Under the pieces are notes generated by a model. It was not told where the DNA came from and searched no databases. It was given only the letters and a program-made list of their open reading frames with translations. Shown here piece by piece: positions 1 through 11,490 of a DNA stretch of 64,000 nucleotides. Numbering within the stretch: the first letter of the stretch is position 1; each line of letters opens with the position of its first letter. A program made the translations under genes and the position numbers. The stretch spans positions 5,256,183 to 5,320,182 of the forward strand of contig JAMWFC010000117.1 in assembly GCA_027475525.1 (NCBI GenBank). The letters are read 5' to 3'. This DNA is from Macrolepiota albuminosa. Taxonomy: Eukaryota > Basidiomycota > Agaricomycetes > Agaricales > Agaricaceae.

Positions 1-2
1 TC

Positions 3-656
3 ACCGCCATCATAGGCTGGGCCGGCATCCTCCTGAACAACCGCTCCTTCCTTGCCATATATACCTTCCTCCTCTGGATCGTCTTCGCCTTCCTCGTCAC
101 ACCAGGATACGTGTGCTACAGGCGACAAGCATTCAACCTTCAGGGCAAGATTAACGCGGAGTGGTCCCGCACGCTCGGCGTCGAAGGCCGCGCACGCATA
201 CAGAACCAGCTCGAGTGCTGTGGCTACTTCTCACCCTTCGTCGAGGCGACCGTCACACAGACGTGTTATGCCCGGAGCGTCCTCCCCGGATGCAAAAAAC
301 CGTACTTGGAATTCCAGCGCGTCACACTCAAACGTTGGTTCGCAATCTCGTTCATCCTTGTCCCCTTTCAGCTCTTCGTCATGATCGTCGCGCTTCTTTG
401 TTCGAACCACGTGACGTATAGATTCGGGAAGGGCATGATGCCGAAGCGGTACCGCCTGTCGCTTAGTAGTATGGCCGTCATCATGGATAAATATGCGAGT
501 CAACTGGCGGAGCGGTATGGTGCGGATGTGGCGGATGATATCTTGAAAAGGTCGCGGTCGCATACTCAGCTGAAGATGCAGGATATGCCTCAGTATCAGA
601 GTCCTTCCGGCCCGCGCAAGTCCCATGTGAAGTATGAATCGTTGGGTGCGTCCTAG
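3..656 (+). CDS. Tetraspanin, 3' part of gene (5' end outside window)
   Basis: The reading frame is open from the window edge to a TAG at 654-656, about 217 residues. It contains a hydrophobic span (FLAIYTFLLWIVFAFLV), a large extracellular loop with the tetraspanin signature CCG (QLECCGYFSP) and further loop cysteines (CYARSVLPGC). A last membrane span (WFAISFILVPFQLFVMIVAL) is followed by a ~75-residue cytoplasmic tail. The CCG loop followed by TM4 is the defining tetraspanin layout, and the long polar tail recalls the basidiomycete Tsp2 group. Tetraspanins organise membrane protein complexes; the fungal Pls1 member acts in penetration-structure function, but the role of this copy is unknown. 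TM1-TM2 and the start codon lie upstream of the window. Alternative: a tetraspanin-like tetraspan of another class, less likely given CCG. Confidence 0.85.
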   Translation, partial: TAIIGWAGILLNNRSFLAIYTFLLWIVFAFLVTPGYVCYRRQAFNLQGKINAEWSRTLGVEGRARIQNQLECCGYFSPFVEATVTQTCYARSVLPGCKKPYLEFQRVTLKRWFAISFILVPFQLFVMIVALLCSNHVTYRFGKGMMPKRYRLSLSSMAVIMDKYASQLAERYGADVADDILKRSRSHTQLKMQDMPQYQSPSGPRKSHVKYESLGAS

Positions 657-1728
657 GTCGCCGACTTGCCTGCGCACACTACCCTCGCTTCTATTTTTCG
701 ACGGTTGTTTTTTGCTTCAACAGGAAACCCACGGAGTATATCCCTGATCCGCTCACTTCTTTACTATCAGCACATTCGCTTCTGAAGATACCTAACGTTA
801 ACCTTATTTATCCATCACTTAGAACGTCTGGAATCTATTGATGTATCATTTGCATAAGCCCATACCCATCCCCGCTTGTGCTTCAGAGTGATTTTTCACT
901 GCTCCATTGAATCCAGCACTTGTCTCCCATTCAGCTTCAACAGTAGATGAGTTTTTGAGCCAGCCTTGGTAACTGCCGTATCTAGTTAGTGGACGTCATG
1001 ACACAGCGTCGTCCACGGAAACCTTGACGCAACACAAGGAGTCTAGATGAGTAGCTTAGCCCTACCAGACAAAAGCTGTATCCTTCCGCCTTACGTAAAT
1101 AGTGAAACCTGGAGGAGCCGTCGATTGCCACAGGTAAGGTCCTGTATCTCACGAGACTAGACAAAATGTCAAGCCAAACAAGTGCTTGGTTGAATTGCGT
1201 CTGCCACTCCTTATCGGTCAGCTAGTTCTGTTCGCTTTCTTCGAGCAGGTAGCATAAGTATGGCCTCGTAACTCTCCAATCCTGCTTTGTCAGAAGAGTT
1301 CCTCCCTGTCAGGAGATTAAACATGTTTCTTCCTGACGAAACGTAAGCTTTCTCACTTTGTATGCCAGAGTCTGGATACCTCGCCCAGGACATCCATTCG
1401 AGGGGGTATTAAAAGCTCGACGCCTATGGTGTTCAGCAGCATTTAAGAGTTGCGTTTCATGCCTCGGTACAGGGCTCCGATCTTCACTTTGTAAGCTCTT
1501 TAGTTAATCAACCTCATGACTCCAAGGTTGAGTATCTATTGGAGACCGGAACCTGTCACTCCCTCAGTGTGACCAAGGGCAGGAAATAATGCACGTTAAT
1601 TGATTGATCTAAGACACCGCTGCGGAATTGCATAGTCAAGAAAACACCGCTATTCCCTCACCATTCAAATTCCACGTCGCATCGCCCAAGTAATTCGTGA
1701 TCTCACGAGACCTTATGACGATGTCAAT
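657..1728. other. Intergenic, no gene recognised
   Basis: This is about 1.07 kb between two convergent genes (tetraspanin plus strand, aldo/keto reductase minus strand). Short open frames exist on the minus strand (982-1164, 1211-1393), but they show no recognisable motif, no splice-linked partner exon and no composition bias. I see no RNA gene or repeat here. Confidence 0.6.
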
Positions 1729-3660
1729 TTACGAATGTCCAAGCAGTGCTTGCGCAACGTATGGCTCTTCTAGATACTTCATTTCCTCCTCGGTGAGTTT
1801 CATATCGGCCACGGCTAAGAAAGCGACATCAGCCAGTTTCCAATGGTAGACATTGAGCGCGAAGACGGAGACATGGCTTGTGAGTATATCGCAAGAGGTG
1901 AATGACATCTCAAGAACCACGAGACTCGGGCAAGAAAAATTGAGCATGAAGAGAAGCTAACTCACCGATCAACTCCTCCAAATTCTTCATACTCGTCGTA
2001 CCCACAATCGGGGCTGTCACGCCCTCCTTCGAAAGGGACCACATCATCGCGACCTGGGCCATCGATAAACCTTTCTTGATAGCGAGGTCTTCAACGCTAT
2101 TGAGGTGTTTGTGCAATGAATCGCTGGAACAAAGAGATGAGATTAGAGGGACGTACCGTTTGATGATCTCAGGCGTTCCCAACGCTTTGTTATACTGGCG
2201 AATAAACCTGTTACACAATCCAGGCTGAGCAAGGGATATGTGGCTGTGCTTATAGGGAGGAAACATACCAATCAGTCTCACCGCGCTTTGTCTGCTCCCT
2301 CGAAGGACGCGTGAGGAGCCCGCGGGCAAGTGGGGACCATGGGATTGATCCGACGCCGAATAGCTGGCCAAATCAATGAATATGGGTACGACAATACATC
2401 GCCATATGTATGAGGATGACAGCGTTAACGCAGGACAAGAACAGGGCGAAAGGCGAAAGATCAAAGATAGGAAGAGGGAAAGCGTACCTTGAGAGTGGGA
2501 AACATCTCACGCTCTTCCTCACGGTAAAGAACGCTGTGGTGGTTCTGCATCGAAATGAATGGAGTCAGGTTGTGTGTAATTGCATAATCTGAAAAGGTAG
2601 TTGGGAATTTGGCTAGGTCAAATGGAAGGATGAGGCATACTCTGCATTTGATGGACTTGGTTTATTTGAGATAAACAATTAGTCGAGAGGAAGGAAAAGG
2701 AGAGGCATACATTGATAAGCGTGACATGAGCTCATGCCAATATAGCGTACATATCCAGCTTTCACAATGTCGTGGAGGGCGTGCATCTGTTTTTTCCATT
2801 ACTCGTCAGGACAGAAGACACGAGAGACGATAACAACTCACAGTCTCCTCGATAGGCGTCTCGTAATCGAATCGATGGCCTAGATCACTAAAGTTCAAAA
2901 CGCGCAAATAATAATCTATTCAAGCAGGAAATACACTGTAAAACGTCGATGTAGTCCACACCAAGGCGCGCGAGACTGGCTTTGACAGAATCGAAGATGT
3001 GCTAAATAAGGTACTTTGAGACCAGCAGGTAACAAGAACGAAACGAAAGACCGGACCTTGCGACTTAGGCCATGCTGATTGACATAACCGACGTCATCGG
3101 GTTCCTCGCCGGTAGCGAGGAGGTTCTTGCCATATTCACGCGTGACAGTGAAGTATACCTGTCCTCAATCATCAGTCAAACGTCAACTTCAACGACATGG
3201 TTGAGACTTTAGTAAGGATCACGATCTCTTCGCGCGGGAGCTGTAACTGTTTGATGGCCTTTCCAAGGATGATCTCTGAGAGGCCATTAGAGTATGCCTG
3301 CCATCGAGAACGAGTGAGATCGATTCATGAGTTTCAACTGAAGTACCTACGTTGGCGGTGTCGAATGTCTGGATGCCTGCGTCATATCTAGTTCATGATG
3401 AAATAGGTGAGTTCACTTGCTGGCTTGAAGGTTGAATAAGAGCGAATACGCACGCATACTTGATATGCTTTATTGCCTCTTCCTCACCGAGTACCCATTC
3501 CTGCCATTCCGAAGTGCCATACTGCATCGTTCCAAGAATGATCCTAGACACTTTGAGACCGGAGTTGCCTGAACGAACTACACCCCATATTTATTATCGA
3601 CAGGGATCAGGATAAACGACGCTCACCATAAGAGACCTTGTGTTTTGGTTTCTCAGCCAT
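1729..3660 (-). CDS. Aldo/keto reductase (fungal AKR family), multi-exon
   Basis: The gene starts at the ATG complementary to 3658-3660 (MAEKPKHKVSYG) and is split by roughly nine or ten introns of ~50-70 nt. Example junctions read from the sequence are exon 1 3627-3660, exon 2 3460-3568 and exon 3 3351-3387. The joined protein shows GNSGLKVSRIILGTMQYG, then FDTANVYSNG (catalytic Asp and Tyr), VILTK (Lys), LGVDYIDVLQCHRFD (His) and a C-terminal nucleotide-binding stretch ending in IVGTTSMKNLEELI. All four members of the AKR catalytic tetrad are visible. Such enzymes reduce aldehydes and ketones with NADPH in the cytosol; the best resemblance is to the fungal aryl-alcohol dehydrogenase/AKR9-like group. 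The stop is at 1729-1731. The substrate cannot be inferred. The exon boundaries in the middle third (2270-2900) are the least certain part. Confidence 0.85.
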
Positions 3661-4211
3661 GGATGCGATATAGATAAAGTTGAACTTGAGGTGCGGAAAT
3701 GGGCACTTGATGGAGTGTTGAAGAGGTTTATACGGATAGCCATGAGCCGTGTCTTATAAATATCAGAACATTTCGTAAACGTGTGAAGGGACCGTGCTGA
3801 TTGGAGAAAAAGGTGATAAGATCATTGATAAGATTGGTCCCATCCTTACTGACCGATCTGTTCAGGCACAGTAACAAGTCAATTATCAGCCGAATTATAT
3901 TTACTTGCCGGTTTCTTCAGTTAATACAAACAGTCTAGAAGTAAGAGATCTAACATTGGTTACATCTGATCCGTATATTTGAAAATAGCAACACGTAACC
4001 AAAATGATACTGCTGCTGATACTGAGGATCAAAAGTTTACTCTGACTGTTACCGTGCACGCAGCAGAAGGCAAAAGTTTGGCAGATGTTTCTGGTTCGGG
4101 GATAAGAACTTTACTCCACATTCGGTCAAACACGGGATCATATATACTAATTCCCAACGCTCTTCTGTTTATGATACGTGCTTGATCAGTCCTTTGTTTC
4201 ATGTCTTCTTC
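3661..4211. other. Intergenic, presumably AKR promoter and 3' flank of next gene
   Basis: About 550 bp between two minus-strand genes. The part next to 3660 must contain the AKR promoter. No clear TATA element, repeat or ORF could be supported. Confidence 0.5.
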
Positions 4212-5405
4212 TTACCTCTTCCCTCCCTCCCGCGGCAATGGCAACGTCGGTTCCCGAACGAATGGATTTGTTGCCTTCCGATGTGGATTAATATATGCGT
4301 TCGGAGTCGGAGAAGGCATAGGCTGGGGTTGGAACCGTGTGTGTTTATAAATACACGGATGCGGACGTGGGAAGGCCGGAGGAACTTGTATAGCTTCATG
4401 AAGGGCAAAGGGATAACCCGGAACACAAGACATTGGTTGGTGTGCAGCGAGGGGAGGACTTTGCATTTGTGAAAACCCAAATGGGTCCCGCATTCTTATG
4501 TTTGGACCTGAGGTTGGACTTTGTAGGTTCGTGGGAGCAAAGGATCCAGAGAAATTCTGGCTTTGTAGTCGAGTCTCGGTTGGCATGATCGGATCATTAG
4601 CACTCGATTTTCTAGTCATTTCCTTTTTCCTATGCTTTGTTCTCATGAATCTATCGAGTTCCTCGTCGCTGTCTGCCTCGCTGGAATCGCTTTCTGATTG
4701 GGCGAGGCTCGAGTCGGAGGGAGGGGGTGGTGACGATGGAGTAACAGGACCTCGGCGTATACCTCCATTTAGGTCACTCATATCTTTCTGCTGTGACTGC
4801 TGTGGAGGATCGTTCCTCAAGTTTTCAAAACTTAGCTTCCTTGAAATCCGCCTCAGTGCCGCATTTGCCAAACGTCGTCTTCGTTCTTGAATTTCTTGTG
4901 TGCCTTCTCCAGAAAACTTTTTACCGGTGCCTGTTGAAGTTAAGGATGCTAATTATCAATATCGAAATCCAATTTTCCTAGTGAGATATTGCCGTACCTA
5001 ATTCTCTGCCTTCGCCCAGGAACGCACACGAAACAGATGTAGTACCATCTTTCGCGCCTGCCTCACTTCTCGTATCTGCGCTCCAACATTACCCCACCCT
5101 TTCGATCATAATAAACCCCACTTACATTCTTCCCTAACACTGGTCGACGAATCGTTATATGAATCCCTCGTATTTGCAACCTTCGAGTTGAATGACCGCT
5201 CATTATGCGTGCTGCCAACATAGTTGTGCACATTGCCTCTAATGACGGAGAAGGTCCCTCCATGTATGACGAAATTCGTGGACTTGTAAAAGAGGCCTTT
5301 AATTTGGATGCCCGAGTCTGTCGAGGGTGAGACGTCGGTTTGCTGCTGAGCTCGAGATAGACTAGCAGACTCCTTTCTGTATGTGTAGTCGACGTCGGAG
5401 GACAT
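4212..5405 (-). CDS. GGxF-motif protein with long disordered tail, three exons
   Basis: Three exons join in phase: 5126-5405, 4998-5057 and 4212-4930, giving 352 residues. The chosen start (CAT at 5403-5405) has a strong context, CCACC-ATG. The N-terminal third carries one copy of the motif FYKSTNFVIHGGTF followed by SVIRGN. The middle has a basic helix-like segment (QERRRRLANAALRRISRKL). The rest is Ser/Pro-rich with an acidic run (SEADSDEELD) and is probably disordered. The same NFxIxGGxF motif recurs in three paralogous short proteins at 13.4, 16.9 and 20.7 kb. I recall similar motifs near the N-termini of basidiomycete NTPase and kinase-like proteins, where they might form a beta-structured repeat, but that is inference. 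No enzymatic domain is visible. Function unknown. The exon structure is convincing because both introns have good borders and preserve frame. Confidence 0.65.
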
Positions 5406-5927
5406 GGTGGAACACTGAGAGTGACAGAGAGAGCTGTGCATAGAAATAGACACTGAGCGGTAGATGCTGTGGATGCCGCTTCTCACATGCTGTGTAAACC
5501 CCGCTGGTCACTTATGAGCGAGGCTGTACATATCATTATACTGACCTATGGCAATTGGAAAGTCCCCGGTGGGAAGAATTGGAGTACGCTGTTCCTTGAT
5601 GCGAACCCCGTACGTATTTATGAAATAGGGAGGGTCGGTGGTGTTTGGGTGGTGTGTACCCTAACCGTAACTGGTCTGCTGTTCATCAGACTTCTGTTAC
5701 GCATGCTTTGCGAGGCCGTGTAAATAAGTTGGAAAGATAACCAGATCCCTAACTCCATGTAGAGTTTCCGAGGTCAAATGTTTAAGGCCAAGTTTAGTGA
5801 TCTCCCTCTTTTTGAGACGCGACGCGACATTGTGCGATGTCTTTTGTTGGAAAAGCTGAAACCTAAATATGATCTACTTGATGGGCTCATAGAACCAATG
5901 TGCTACAGAGATGATGATACAGTTCTA
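5406..5927. other. Promoter/intergenic region, nothing recognised
   Basis: About 520 bp upstream of the GGxF gene and before the first LTR. The open frame at 5469-5723 has no recognisable content. Confidence 0.5.
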
Positions 5928-6218
5928 TGTGGTTGGCAAGCCAAAACGTAAGCGCACCGTCCACCCCAATACCATCTCTCCTACACTTTTTCTCCTCCTT
6001 TCTGTCTCATCGTACCGTATTCTTTATTCACCTTATCGGCTCTGATGCCATCGTCACGAATACGTATATATATGGACGCACTGACACCTGCACCCTCAGT
6101 CAATTAACTCTTGAACTGAGGGTGACTTCGTACTCTAAATACAATCAGACACGCATTAACGTTCTCTACCTGATAGATATAGACTTACCGATCTGTCAGA
6201 TATTGAGTTACACATTGT
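5928..6218 (+). mobile_element. Probable solo LTR, hairpin family (copy 1)
   Basis: A stem-loop at 6091-6124 has arms CACCCTCAGT and ACTGAGGGTG, as in the other LTR copies of this window. It is preceded by the same kind of pyrimidine-rich leader, including a CACCGTC block. Possible limits are TGTGGTTGGC at 5928 and 6218, because TTCTA occurs just before and just after. The right end does not read CA, so the limits are uncertain. No internal duplication like that of copies 2, 4, 5 and 6 was found. The loop resembles that of the copy at 13.1 kb. Confidence 0.55.
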
Positions 6219-7247
6219 TTCTACCCTCTGAGTAATGATAGCAGGCCATAATCGTAGCAAAGTGTAGCCGACCCTGAAACATTATTTGACCAAAAAAGCA
6301 TTCTATATCAGGGTCGAATCAGGACAGACTTTCTTTTTGCCACAGATTTGGACGTAAACTACAATTCATACCCTTTTTCGAATATGTAGTTCTTCTGGCT
6401 TTTAGCTTCCTCTCAAATGGAGCTTTCCAGCTTCCCCGAGTAACTTGAGATGCCATATGTACTTGGTTGACAAGTAACAGTTATAGTTCATGTTTGCGGA
6501 AAACATTTCTGGGAAGCTACCGTCGACTTCGTATCTACAGCTAAAAATGCTCCTGCCCGCTATTTACGACTGACGAATGTTCAAGGACACCATGACAACT
6601 CCTTTCACGGTTCCTGTATGCCTTTAGGTCCGATCCTGTTTTTTCATTGGCCTTTACGAAATGGGAGACCTTTCCATTATTTTGCATTCACTATTTTTTG
6701 TCGGCTTTCGCATAAAGAACAGTAAGATAGACATAAAAACTCTGTGTTTGAATCCTGAGCACCTGAGTGATTTGGTTGCAGTGCGGACGGCTGCTGCGTC
6801 CCTATCCACCAAAAAATGGAACGCTGATAGTGCCCTATCTTTACTCAACTCCGCTTCAACGTTTCAAAACTCATCAGGCTGCCTGATATCGCTGTTTCAC
6901 ATCTAACTTGGAATAACAATCGCGTTGTGATTCCTGGCACCGAAGTGCAATTTTCTCTTTCACTATTTTTCACAGACTGGCCTAGGTAATAAGGTATTCG
7001 GCATACAAGGTTCACGTTGTTCTCCCCCTTATCGCTGATCATTTGACTCCAGTTGTTTGCTCTCATCTAGACGTTCTTGCAGCGAGGGAGCCTGAAACGG
7101 CTTGGTCACCTCTCACCTGTCAGGAGTTGAGGGTGCACTCTTGCAGCGTTGGCATGGGAATATTTTGGTTGTGGTTTACGTACAAGAGTGGAGGTGCAGT
7201 ATGAATCTCTACCATGTGTTATAATACTATACTTGTTCTTTCATTAC
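6219..7247. other. Intergenic, no gene recognised
   Basis: About 1 kb of AT-rich sequence. The open frames at 6661-6906 (plus) and 6845-7066 (minus) overlap each other, lack motifs and are not supported as genes. Confidence 0.5.
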
Positions 7248-7334
7248 TCCGGTATGGTGTAACGGCTAACATTGCCGCCTTTCAATATCACAAGGCATTC
7301 GCGGCAGCTCGGGGTTCGATTCCCCGTACCGGAA
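7248..7334 (+). tRNA. tRNA-Glu (anticodon UUC) with a short intron
   Basis: The acceptor arms TCCGGTA and TACCGGA pair perfectly. The D-arm (GGTGTAACGGCTAAC) and T-arm (CGGGGTTCGATTCCCCG) match eukaryotic tRNA-Glu. The anticodon stem GCCGC/GCGGC encloses CTTTCA, giving anticodon TTC. About 15-16 nt (around ATATCACAAGGCATT) sit one base 3' of the anticodon, the normal place for a tRNA intron. The gene contains its own internal pol III promoter (A and B boxes). Confidence 0.93.
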
Positions 7335-7578
7335 TTGGTCTACATGGCTTTCTTTTTTGTTATCTCAGATACTACTCATAAGCGTTCTTGAAAGTATTTT
7401 CAGGAAACATCGGGTATGGCATGATGGGCCGTCTATTATATGGCGTGTTTAACAACGGCAGGCAACTGGTTCACTTCAAGTTCACATCTAAGTATGCATA
7501 CAGTGCCCGGGGTTCTATCAGTGTCCAGAGATAGCGCAATCCTAGGACATAAATAACGTTCACTTCGGTTGAATGTAA
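7335..7578. other. tRNA 3' flank and LTR target region
   Basis: This short stretch follows the tRNA and ends with the 5-bp target duplication TGTAA (7574-7578) of the next LTR. A T-run with the core CTTTCTTTTTTG about 20 bases after the tRNA (starting near 7347) is a plausible pol III terminator. An LTR landing a few hundred bases from a tRNA gene is a common insertion pattern. Confidence 0.5.
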
Positions 7579-7988
7579 TGTTAATGTTGAGGTGACGACA
7601 CGCAAGTGGCCAAACTCATATCACAGTTGCTTTGTCTCATTTGACATATCACATCCATTGTCACCAAGAGGACAATGGATGATAGGTACTTATATATTCT
7701 TCTATGCTTTGTCTCATTTGACATATCACATCCATTGTCACCAAGAGGACAATGGATGATAGGTACTTATATATTCTTCTACATACGTACGAACACCCTC
7801 AGTCGTTTCTAACACGGACTGAGGGTGAGCTAATTTACACATACACCTATATAACATTAAACTGACTATACATTAGATAATTACTTACGGACATCTGTGT
7901 TATATAGGTACAAAATGGAGTCGTTTCTAACACGGACTGAGGATAATTACTTACGGACATCTGTGTTATATAGGTTCGGATTCCAACA
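7579..7988 (+). mobile_element. Solo LTR, hairpin family (copy 2), with intact target duplication
   Basis: The element starts TGTTAATG and ends TCCAACA. It is flanked by a perfect 5-bp duplication TGTAA at 7574-7578 and 7989-7993, which defines a solo LTR. Inside are a 77-bp tandem duplication (7628-7781) and a hairpin at 7794-7827 (CACCCTCAGTC ... GACTGAGGGTG). A block at about 7877-7909 is repeated almost exactly at 7943-7975. Each copy of the block follows a copy of the hairpin loop; the second loop copy (7920-7942) has lost the left arm of the stem. No retrotransposon coding sequence is attached. Confidence 0.88.
7628..7781 (+). repeat. 77-bp tandem duplication inside LTR copy 2
   Basis: Two essentially identical 77-bp units lie head to tail (7628-7704, 7705-7781). 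Each contains its own small inverted repeat, TCCATTGTC/GACAATGGA. The other LTR copies have only one such unit, so the duplication is recent and specific to this copy. Confidence 0.9.
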
Positions 7989-7993
7989 TGTAA

Positions 7994-9182
7994 TAAATAG
8001 CTCAGGCAATCTTTTAAATTGATGCTGCGCGGCTATTGAGTCGTGTTAATGATGACCTAAACAAGTCTTGGGAAAGAAAAAAAAATTGCACGAGAATCGG
8101 AACAAGCCGCATTTATATCACGAGCCTCGATGGCGCGTCACCTCGCTCCTTCCTCCAGAATCCTCTTGTTCGATGTTGCTTGGCTATGAATATGCTTACA
8201 CTTGCCTGCTTTATGGTGTATTGCCTCTCAATTCTGTTACGTGAATCCTCCTTCTTGCGCCAGAGTGCCTACTTACGAAACTGCCACCATTTCTGCTGGA
8301 TTTCTATAATGGCCTATCTTTTGCTGATGTTCTGTTGTTTCTGGGAATTACTTTCAGGTGAGCCGAAAAATCCCGCTGTGTAATTGCTGTTTCTCGATGC
8401 TGCTGTTTCTCGAAGCTGCTGGGACTCGTAGTATGGAATTTCATCTTCAACCACTTTTGTTTCGGTTTACCTACCCCAAGAGAACACTCCCCTTGTTTTT
8501 CGTACTCGTTCAACTCTTGTCCGTGTACATAAAGTGTTTTGGCACAGTTGATATGGACATCTAGCTTGGGAGACTCAGGCAAGTCCATGAAACCACACCG
8601 TCTATGTTCCTTTTCAGAAGCGTGCACTGGCCAGTACCCTTAACATCACTGACCTTTCAGTCTTCTGGGTAGCTAAATGAATGTCTCTGCTTTTGTGTAA
8701 TTGGTCCGGATTGAGGTGACATTTATATTTCAGCTGTAATAGCTGATGTTATATCGAAGGAGAATTTGTCGTTGATTATCTAGCACCAGAAAGGATAGTG
8801 AGTCGAGAGTCCGTGAAAGTATTCAGCGGTGCCAAGTGGTCTTTGGGAGAACTAGCTCTGGATCTTGTTCGCCCTGGTCGTCACTGATTATTCCTTTGTA
8901 CTCGTTTGGTGCTTCGGAATTTTTCTGATTAGCCGACGAAATGCTCTGCGGAATGCCATTACTCACTAGTATTGCGCTATGACTGTTGGGATGGATACTG
9001 CCACAACGTTGAACACAGGTGGATAAATTTGTCATATAGGGGCCTATTGGAATTCTTTGAAGACGATGGAAACAAACAACGATGCTACTGATACAGTTTT
9101 CTATGCGTGCTTCTCTGATTATGCTACACCCTCGCTTTACACGTCTTATACAATCTGTGAACTTGATTTACTGTGGACTAGT
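7994..9182. other. Intergenic, no convincing gene
   Basis: About 1.2 kb. A plus-strand frame at 8036-8383 encodes a Cys-rich hydrophobic stretch, and a minus-strand frame occurs at 8823-9035. Neither has splice-linked partners, a good start context or a familiar motif. The region also serves as 3' flank for the small gene that follows. Confidence 0.45.
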
Positions 9183-9590
9183 TCAAGACTTGTCGGCAAT
9201 AGGGAAATCCTTTCCCGTGGTGCTCTTATACTTTGCGCGGATGGCATCTGAGATCTGCTCATCCTTCGCCTGCTCAAAAGCAGATTCGTTGGATTGCTGA
9301 CCCCCTCCCATGCGTTGCTGGACGAAATCGACGCCTAGGGAAGATATAACATTAGCATATATTACTGAGCTGCCGTGAGGGTCGTGCCTTTGTCGAGGAG
9401 ATCTGCCGACTATCAGTCGGTAAAAATACGTCAAAAAAGTTCTGCGCTACGTACCTTCGTTCTTCTCACTTGACTGCCCACCGCCCATAGAGCTGTTGAT
9501 CTTGTCCATCATGCCGCCGCTTCCACCGCCGCTGAGATTCTGCTCGTTGGTATCGGAGGATTTGTTGAAAGCTTTCTTCAAGGAGTCCAT
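9183..9590 (-). CDS. Small hydrophilic protein, two exons, 95 residues
   Basis: Exons 9455-9590 and 9183-9334 join in phase through a ~120-nt interval bounded by GTACGT and CCCTAG. The protein starts MDSLKKAFNKSS, has Gly-rich stretches (SGGGGSGG, SMGGGQ), then VDFVQQRMGGG and a C-terminal half ending SDAIRAKYKSTTGKDFPI. The VDFVQQ...ARxxYxxxTGKxxP layout resembles a fungal family of ~80-100 residue hydrophilic proteins sometimes annotated as DNA-damage- or stress-responsive. That resemblance is from memory and no function is established here. The gene sits just upstream of, and divergent from, tRNA-Leu. The long intron could hide a small extra exon. Confidence 0.7.
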
Positions 9591-9779
9591 GATGGTTTGT
9601 ATGCGAAATAAGCTGGGGATGAAACATATATAGCCTGGTGTGGTGTATTATGTCAAGGTGAGACGGAAGTGAGACAACATATATTCGTTGAATTACTACG
9701 TCACAGATGGGCAGATTACTCCTATTTCTCATCCTGTACCGATTTCTACACAAGGTCACGACAAAGCTTTCATAAACAT

Positions 9780-9880
9780 GGTGAGATGGCCGAGCGGTCT
9801 AAGGCGCCAGACTAAGGTATGACTGCTTCCCCTGTAATCTGGTCTCTTCTGGGGCGGGAGTTCGAATCTCCCTCTCATCA
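9780..9880 (+). tRNA. tRNA-Leu (anticodon AAG) with intron
   Basis: The acceptor arms GGTGAGA and TCTCATC(A) pair. The D-arm GATGGCCGAGCGGTCTAAGG is the classical tRNA-Leu sequence. The anticodon stem CCAGA/TCTGG encloses CTAAGG, so the anticodon is AAG. About 20 nt of intron follow it. The long variable arm expected of a class II tRNA and a T-arm GGGAGTTCGAATCTCCC are present. Confidence 0.93.
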
Positions 9881-10554
9881 TCCAGCGGTCAGCTTTTTAT
9901 TTAACATAATCGGGTTCCAAACTCCGCATTCCCACACAATTGTTCACCTACAGTACAACGTCTCTAAACGCATTCGTCCAACTCTGAGTCATCTGAATGG
10001 CGACGTGCTGCTCCTTCCTGGAGATGAGACCAATTGAGACTTCTCAAGGAGTTTGAGGAGGTTATTGAATGACTTTATGAGCTGCCGCATAAGTTTAGGA
10101 TGTGAGTTGATCGCTATATCCGCGAGTTGTATCTCTCAATGTCCAATTACAGTTATGGCAGGGAATTCGAGATGTGTAGCGTTGGTTACATTGCACTGCT
10201 GAGAAAGAGACGGGTAGTTCGTTCTGGCTGGTATCAGGAGCGCCAATCTACTACACTGGACCACGCACACGATGACGCGGGCATATCAAAGACTCTTTGT
10301 ATACGTTCCAAATCAACCCAGGATGCAGATCTTGAAACGTGTTTCAATCGTGAAGAAGGCTATTCCATATCCAACCTCAGTCCACAAGCTAATCCATTTG
10401 CAGCCTCTATCGTACCCAATCACTCGATTTTGATCTCTCCGCTGATGACCGCAATCTACTTACCTCGGCTTTGTGTGTATCGCCCATATTTACGAGTCAC
10501 GAAGCGTTCACGTCCACGCGTGGAGACCTGAAGGCAGAGAGAGTTGCCGGAAAC
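9881..10554. other. Intergenic, no gene recognised
   Basis: About 670 bp. An open frame at 10127-10531 has no motif and no splice partner. Nothing else is supported. Confidence 0.5.
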
Positions 10555-11000
10555 TTAGTTTATTGACCACCAGGACGACGAGGACCGCCACGAGTAAACC
10601 GTCGATATGGACGACTTTGGTGGACTTTTAGATAAAGACGCTACCGAAAAAGAGCTAGTCAATTACGAGGATATTCGTGTGCACAGCCATGATTGATGAG
10701 ACAGTTGGTTTATGTGCAACGGTATCTGGAAACGCGAAGAATTCCCCCACAGGAACGGGACTTGGCGTGCAGGATAGCGTCGTGTTTCGCGGGCATGGCT
10801 TCCCACTCTGTCCTCTTCAATGCGAGGATTAAGAGCATCCCGTTTGGGTCTCTGGTACGGCGTTCAGAAATAGTGTAGTATTTCGAGTTAAATATAATGG
10901 ATTATTACAGTACAATGTTGATCATTTGATTTTCTGCCGTAGCCATATACAATAGCTCCCGTGTATGACGTCAGCTTCCTAGGGTTCAGAAGCATGTGAC
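10555..11000 (+). repeat. Partial, diverged copy (C) of the dispersed repeat unit
   Basis: From TTATTGACCACCAGGACGAC onward the sequence parallels the first ~450 bp of the units at 14963 and 19404. It shares the blocks ATATGGACGACTTTGG, GACGCTACCGAAAAAGAG, GTTGGTTTATGTGCAACGG, GGTCTCTGGTACG and CGTTCAGAAAT in the same order. It is more diverged than those two are from each other. On the minus strand a stretch reads NELYSLDLQSEQW, which recalls a kelch repeat, so the unit may derive from a decayed gene. Confidence 0.75.
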
Positions 11001-11490
11001 TTTTTTCGACTATTCTTTCATCTTCGGACCATTGCTCTGACTGTAGGTCCAAAGAGTATAATTCATTCACAGCTCTTCCGTCAACTGCCCCAAGGTCTGT
11101 CAGAAAGTCCGAGCCCGTCCTTGAAGTACTGCGGTCTGACGAATGCTATACAATCGTGCAAAGAAAGAACACTCATATGACACATCTGTCTACTTGACTC
11201 ATGGCAGAGAAGCTCATGAAGCGCCCGACTAGCCGCTTACAGTTATCCGACGTCCACGCGTAATGCAATCATCTCATCAACAGGCATTTAACTGATGATC
11301 ATTCAAAGCAGTTCTTGAGAATTACTCCATTTTCACTGCCCTTACGTTCATATAGCATGGCCTTTCAATGGCTTCCAGCCTCAGATAACACATAGCCTCC
11401 TACTTCGCCATCTCAATTCCTTCAGACTTAAGTAACGTTTGGTACCGTTGAGTGAGACTCGGTGTTAACGCAGACCGGGCACGATCAACC

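Noticed and set aside
10888..11070. Possible kelch repeat (NELYSLDLQSEQW) on the minus strand of copy C
   Set aside because: Only one motif-like stretch is seen, with no neighbouring kelch blades in frame and no equivalent in copies A and B.
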